A program made the translations under genes and the position numbers. Of a stretch of DNA of 64,000 nt, positions 61,244 to 64,000 are shown in pieces; position 1 is the first letter of the stretch, and the number at the start of each line of letters is the position of its first letter. The notes under the pieces are model-generated. The model saw only the letters and a list, made by a program, of their open reading frames with translations. It was not told where the DNA came from and searched no databases. The stretch is taken from positions 2,752,010 through 2,816,009 of the forward strand of contig VCAZ01000003.1 in the NCBI GenBank assembly GCA_005784505.1, given 5' to 3'. Origin of the DNA: Bagarius yarrelli. Its lineage: Eukaryota; Chordata; Actinopteri; Siluriformes; Sisoridae.

Positions 61244-62319
61244 TACTGTTATTACATTTTCCAGGGGGGTTTTTTTACAATTAAAATTTTTACAGTTAAA
61301 GGGTTTTTTTTTAGTATGAAATTTTATCTCCAGTCGAGCTTACTATTTTTTGCACATAGATGTGATATTTCTCTGCTTCATTCCTCTCTCCATGCCCTAC
61401 AGTGATGCATCACAATATAATATACTACCATAAAGTGGTTTCTGCACAACAGCCCCAAGCAGCATTCTAGCAGTAAGAGGTACCAAATCTTTAGGGGAAC
61501 GAGATGTGGGGTGCACCCCTTCACTCTGCCACTCGGCGCCGGCTGACTTTAGGTGGTGGAAGGCAATAAACTGTGAGAGATGAGAAGTAATGTTGGATCT
61601 GGAAAAAGGCTTAATAATCATGATGTCTATGATGGCCGTTCCCCTACTGTCACCAAGCGCTTTGTGGTGCAGTTCACTAGGTTTGACGGGGTGTTCTAAA
61701 AGGTTTCCTCAAGCAGTGATGATGTGAATAAGTACCTGAAGATGGTTTCAGTACTCGTGAGGAACAGGGTGCATGTTTTCTGTGTAAGTCTAAGAGTGGT
61801 GACATCTGCAGTATTTTGGTGCTACTAGCAGCAGGACAATGGAAATATAATATAGCACTAGCATGCAAAGTGTACGCTTATTAGCTAAGAGGATCAAGCA
61901 GCTAAAAATCTCATGTTCTTTTCCACATCCATGTTAATAAAATCTGCAACTAATTTAACTTAATTTTAAATTATAATGAGCGAATTATATGCGTTGAAAT
62001 ACAGACAACAGAGCAGAGAGTAAGTGTAGACCTAAATTTTCAGGTTACTCGAAAGTTCAGGGTACCAGCACATGACGTTTTTTTGTTCTCGGCTATTAGC
62101 TGTATTACTAGAACTATTTTGTATTTTCCTTTGCTGTCATGACTTTTCACATTGTGTATGATGTAAATTCTGATAACATTTGATTCCTCGTTAATACTAG
62201 TTTAAACTGTGTTAATAGTTTGTGTGTAATTCAAAGATTGTGGGTTTGTAAAAGGGTAGCATGCATTACTGCACAGGGGTAATCGAAGCCCATTATCTTT
62301 TGTTAGCATGGAAGCACTA

Positions 62320-62362
62320 CAATAGGTGATTGTCTTCAGAAACATTTCTTGTTCTGCTGTTT
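62320..62362 (+). repeat. Interspersed repeat fragment shared with 52020-52062
   Basis: caataggtgattgtcttcag followed by aaacatttcttgttctgctg. The repeat may extend further right, but the copies diverge there. Confidence 0.8.
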
Positions 62363-64000
62363 GAAAGTCTCTTCACATCCTAATAACAATTATTACCCAA
62401 AGCAGTTTTAATGTATTTATATGCGTTCTTATGTCTATTCTGTGGAAGGCGTAGGACCAAGAAATGTTTGTCCAATCAAAAGTTCGCTATAATGATGCAT
62501 GTTTTTGAGAGATCTAAAAATGTATGGAAATTTTACAACCAGGGGTCTTAGAGGGTTTAACCTACCATTTGTAGGTTTTATTTTATTTTCAATTTGTTTT
62601 AAACTAAATCTATTACATCTCTAAAATGGTCATGGCTACCCACTTTCTTTTGTGAGCACAAAATGGTTGAAGTGTGGTTGAGCTTCTGTTTATGTTTGCT
62701 TATATAAAGTAATTGAATTTGGTTAGGAATGTATTTTCTTGAAATATACTTTGGTTGAAATAAAAAATGTTTGGTTTTAAAATGATATTTTACTGAGCAT
62801 CACATATACTAACTATATTTTAAATATATTTTGACGTGAAACAATATCGGGTATGGGTCACCCTATGGGTTTGGGTCACCCATTTTAAAGCAGCTACACA
62901 AATAAAGGCTTCTCCGGACTGCAAGCTAAAAATTTGTTACTTCGTTAAATGAGACAAGCTAGTTTATTTCTGGGCTGCTAGTCGTGCTTTGGATGTAAAT
63001 GTTCAGTGCCTGATGTTAGCATGCTAGCAAAAAGGTCTGCCAGCAAATACCACATAAGTTTCTGGAGAAAGGAATGAACTGTAAAAGTCTTTATAAGAGC
63101 GCTCAAACACACACACTCTCAGGGAGTTTAAGAAGGTAATGACAGACTGGTCTCGGGCTCTGAGTTGGTATTTCCAAAGCGCTGCATGGTGGATTATCAC
63201 TTTATATGGATAAAATGAGCTGCCTCAGCTGTCACAACATACACCCATGTCCTGATCTCAGGAACATACACACATACTTCATTAGCACCTGTTCATCTTT
63301 CTTTAGAGCATAGGCCGCCTTTGGGGACTTGCTTGTGTGTTCGCATGCACGTTTGTACTTGCATGCCCTTCTACTGTTTGGAAGAAAATCCGAGGAGATT
63401 TCCAAAGCTTCTGCTCAATGCTTTTGAAGCTCTGAACTTGTCACATATCCATCTGTCTGATGAAGCTTTATGAAACAGATGTCTATGCTTCTCAAACATC
63501 TGCCTATACCCCTCGCTCTTCTCTCTACACGCAGTTCTTATAGGAAAGCAACCTTTCTAAGAGAATTGTGACTCTATAGTATCATTTGTTGGTATTGTTA
63601 TAGCTTCAGTAGACTTCCTCTAACAATATAGAAAAATTTTTTTTAGCCTGGTAATATTACTGCCGGTTATGTTCAGTATATTAATTGTAAGGTTATAATA
63701 AAGGACTTTTAAGCCAGACGTTTTTAGCCACGCTAGTTTGACTTGTTTACCGATAGACAATTGATAGCCGCCGCGATCTGTTTTTCCCTTTAATAAAATT
63801 CTGCTATTGTCAGATTTCAGACTCTTTTCTGCAGTGTGACTTCTCCTAGGATGACCATAAAAACAGAGGAGCCAATTGGAGAGCTGAACCTGTTGATGCA
63901 GTTAGCATGACAAATTCATATCACCTCAGAAAAATGCTGAAGCGAGTTTGGTGGACAGAACCACCAAAAGAGTTATGGAGGGAAAGGAATGATTGTATGA

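Larger units (their letters stand above)
18227..64000 (+). other. Very long PARD3-like intron, at least 45.8 kb, running off the window
   Basis: It opens with the donor gtagga after the second exon. No following PARD3 exon (expected to carry an RIQRLRQEF-like segment) was found before the window ends. Long introns are normal for PARD3 in vertebrates. Most of the content is repeats listed individually. Stretches where I see only unique sequence include 18230-19160, 23000-23590, 28170-28980, 29690-30540, 32540-33730, 38160-39300, 40220-41010, 44020-45230, 46200-47010, 48590-50060, 53000-53700, 54000-54880, 55600-56210, 58200-58790, 61250-62310 and 62380-64000. Confidence 0.75.

Noticed and set aside
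61397..61868. Antisense open frames of 74 and 63 codons in repeat-free sequence
   Set aside because: I looked for a processed pseudogene or transposase and recognised none, so no call is made.
18227..64000. The next PARD3 exon (expected RIQRLRQEF-like coding)
   Set aside because: Searched by eye for coding blocks with splice sites on the + strand; none found, so it presumably lies beyond the window.

Overview
The window is a piece of a teleost fish genome. It is AT-rich, non-coding over more than 99% of its length, and packed with fish-type interspersed repeats: tRNA-derived SINEs, a Mermaid/DANA-like SINE, Tc1/mariner and hAT-like relics, LINE 3' tails, and long CA, GA and CT microsatellites. 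The repeat mix would fit an otophysan such as a catfish, but that finer placement is a guess.

Only two coding segments can be defended. Both are internal exons of one gene on the + strand, 10306-10434 and 17969-18226. Both have good splice sites and matching phase: each begins with the last base of a split Arg codon and ends with the first two bases of the next. Joined, they encode part of the C-terminal half of the cell-polarity scaffold PARD3 (Par-3). This is the basic/coiled-coil stretch that starts at the conserved RFGK segment and runs through RERQARERDYAEI to SPRE and LYAQV.KPRN. No other exon of the gene was found. The window is therefore more than 10 kb of upstream intron, one 7.5-kb intron, and at least 45.8 kb of the next intron.

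Layout. 1-10305: intron with SINE copies, a 216-bp mariner-type MITE (1605-1820), and a Tc1 transposase relic (about 9776-10015) just before the first exon. 10435-17968: intron with a small palindromic MITE, two SINE copies and a conserved-looking AT-rich block. A SINE tail lies 31 bp before the second exon. 18227-64000: very long intron. It holds a 92-bp sequence present twice and identical (19171 and 22611), a 53-bp AT-rich satellite (21715-22268), a 239-bp inverted repeat around a 2.4-kb segment with a LINE tail (24610-27531), a Tc1 5' relic (27614), an about 730-bp imperfect palindrome enclosing an in-frame 57-bp tandem array (31806-32535), a 31-bp perfect hairpin (34509-34591), a mariner relic retaining 62 transposase codons (36889-37223), a 360-bp hAT-like MITE with 8-bp target duplication (37397-37756), a Mermaid/DANA-like SINE (47019-47365), and many more SINE copies and microsatellites.

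No operon-like logic, CRISPR array, tRNA, rRNA or complete mobile-element gene is present. The most useful leads are the duplicated candidate regulatory element, the palindromic structures, and a CpG-richer block with paired CCAAT boxes at about 57780-57905. I did not find a convincing undescribed biological system.
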